Shown piece by piece: positions 51,411-51,784 of a stretch of 51,784 nucleotides of DNA (within the stretch, counting starts at the first letter, position 1; each line of letters opens with the position of its first letter). Source of the DNA: an uncultured Lentisphaeria bacterium (GTDB lineage: Bacteria; Verrucomicrobiota; Lentisphaeria; Victivallales; UBA1829); assembly GCA_905197955.1 (NCBI GenBank), contig CAJKAR010000034.1:1-51784 (forward strand), in the 5' to 3' direction. Made by a program: the position numbers and the translations under genes. The notes beneath the pieces were generated by a model that was not told the origin of the DNA, did no database searches, and saw nothing but the letters and a program-made list of their open reading frames with translations.

Positions 51411-51784
51411 GCCATCTCTTCCACACGGTTTTCTCCTGCGGGTCTCCGGAAGGTCTCCCGCGGAGAAAGCCGGATCAGACCCGCTCTCCGTTCAGAAGCG
51501 AAACGTCATACATGAACTTCTCTTTCCTGTTTCATTCCGGATTTTTCTGTGTTCCTCAAAGGAAAAATCTCCCGGAGAACACACGGAAACTCCCTCCAAA
51601 CCTCAAAAGGATCAGAGGCCGCCGGAAGAGGAGTTTCCTACAAATTCGCATGAATCCGTCTTGCCATCCATCATCCATTCGGCGTTCCCGTTTCCGCAGA
51701 TTCCACACTCACCGATGAAGAGTAGACTAAGAACTTATCCCTAAATAAAAGATGAAATCCAAGAAAATTATGCTATATTTGCAT
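51411..51784. other. Intergenic region at right edge
   Basis: No coding signal I would defend. It holds the hairpin described next and becomes AT-rich in the last 70 bases, where TATATT-like hexamers may belong to a promoter of a gene beyond the window. Confidence 0.5.
51426..51472 (+). terminator. Long hairpin after unit 3 (terminator or mRNA-end structure)
   Basis: Arms 51426-51442 and 51457-51472 form about 16 base pairs with one bulged T and one G-T pair, 15 bases after the last stop. No T-run follows. It may act as a 3'-end stabiliser or a rho-type stop. Confidence 0.5.

Noticed and set aside
51512..51718. 68-codon plus-strand frame near the right edge
   Set aside because: No ribosome-binding site, highly basic low-complexity product, no domain; not supported as a gene.

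Overview
The window reads as a chromosomal segment of a PVC-superphylum bacterium, most likely a member of the Lentisphaerae (Victivallales). This is inference from gene content. The signs are a V-type ATPase operon in the chlamydial order E-DUF2764-A-B-D-I-K, a giant GreA with a long N-terminal extension, an LpxG/YkuE-like phosphoesterase, and several proteins that join a prepilin-like N-terminus to an H-X9-DG type C-terminus and sit beside secreted carbohydrate-active enzymes. Most genes use Shine-Dalgarno sites and near-consensus sigma70 promoters with 17-nt spacers.

Layout. 1-4209 (minus strand): chaperones groEL, groES and dnaK, each transcript closed by a clear hairpin terminator. 4599-4995: a small zinc-ribbon protein with an acidic tail, with a perfect consensus promoter and its own terminator. 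5063-9950 (plus): an apparent operon of an ABM-fold monooxygenase, coaD, a DUF177 protein, a nitroreductase and a three-gene 2-oxoacid:ferredoxin oxidoreductase whose beta and gamma subunits are fused. 9953-14241 (minus): ComEC, a Kdo/WaaP-like kinase and an acetyl-xylan-esterase-like hydrolase. 14251-21656 (minus): the V/A-type ATPase operon. 21807-25408 (plus): a zinc-ribbon/TM2 membrane protein, the giant GreA and a metallophosphoesterase. 25411-26765 (minus): ackA.

From 26836 to the end the window becomes accessory and catabolic. Three units follow, each pairing a regulator with a prepilin-like protein and secreted or esterase-type polysaccharide enzymes. Unit 1 (26904-33924) is a GntR/LacI-type regulator, prepilin-like protein, esterase, heparinase-like lyase and GPH-type sugar transporter. 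Unit 2 (34160-38221) is a GntR/LacI-type regulator, prepilin-like protein and clan-A glycosidase. Unit 3 (41504-51410) is a divergent AraC regulator facing an (alpha/alpha)-barrel glycosidase, a small secreted protein, a prepilin-like protein, a 1318-residue secreted protein of unknown function and a GH42-like enzyme. In units 1 and 2 the regulator and prepilin-like genes are adjacent or overlap by ATGA, and both regulator promoters carry the same 16-nt AT-rich motif (14 of 16 identical). These look like the Lentisphaerae counterpart of polysaccharide-utilisation loci, with a prepilin-like protein as a fixed partner in place of SusC/SusD.

Between units 2 and 3 lie an orphan OppB-type permease, a tRNA-Arg(CCT) gene and a strikingly AT-rich stretch with a membrane-anchored pentapeptide-like protein, which looks like a small acquired island. 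No CRISPR array, rRNA or intact insertion sequence was seen.
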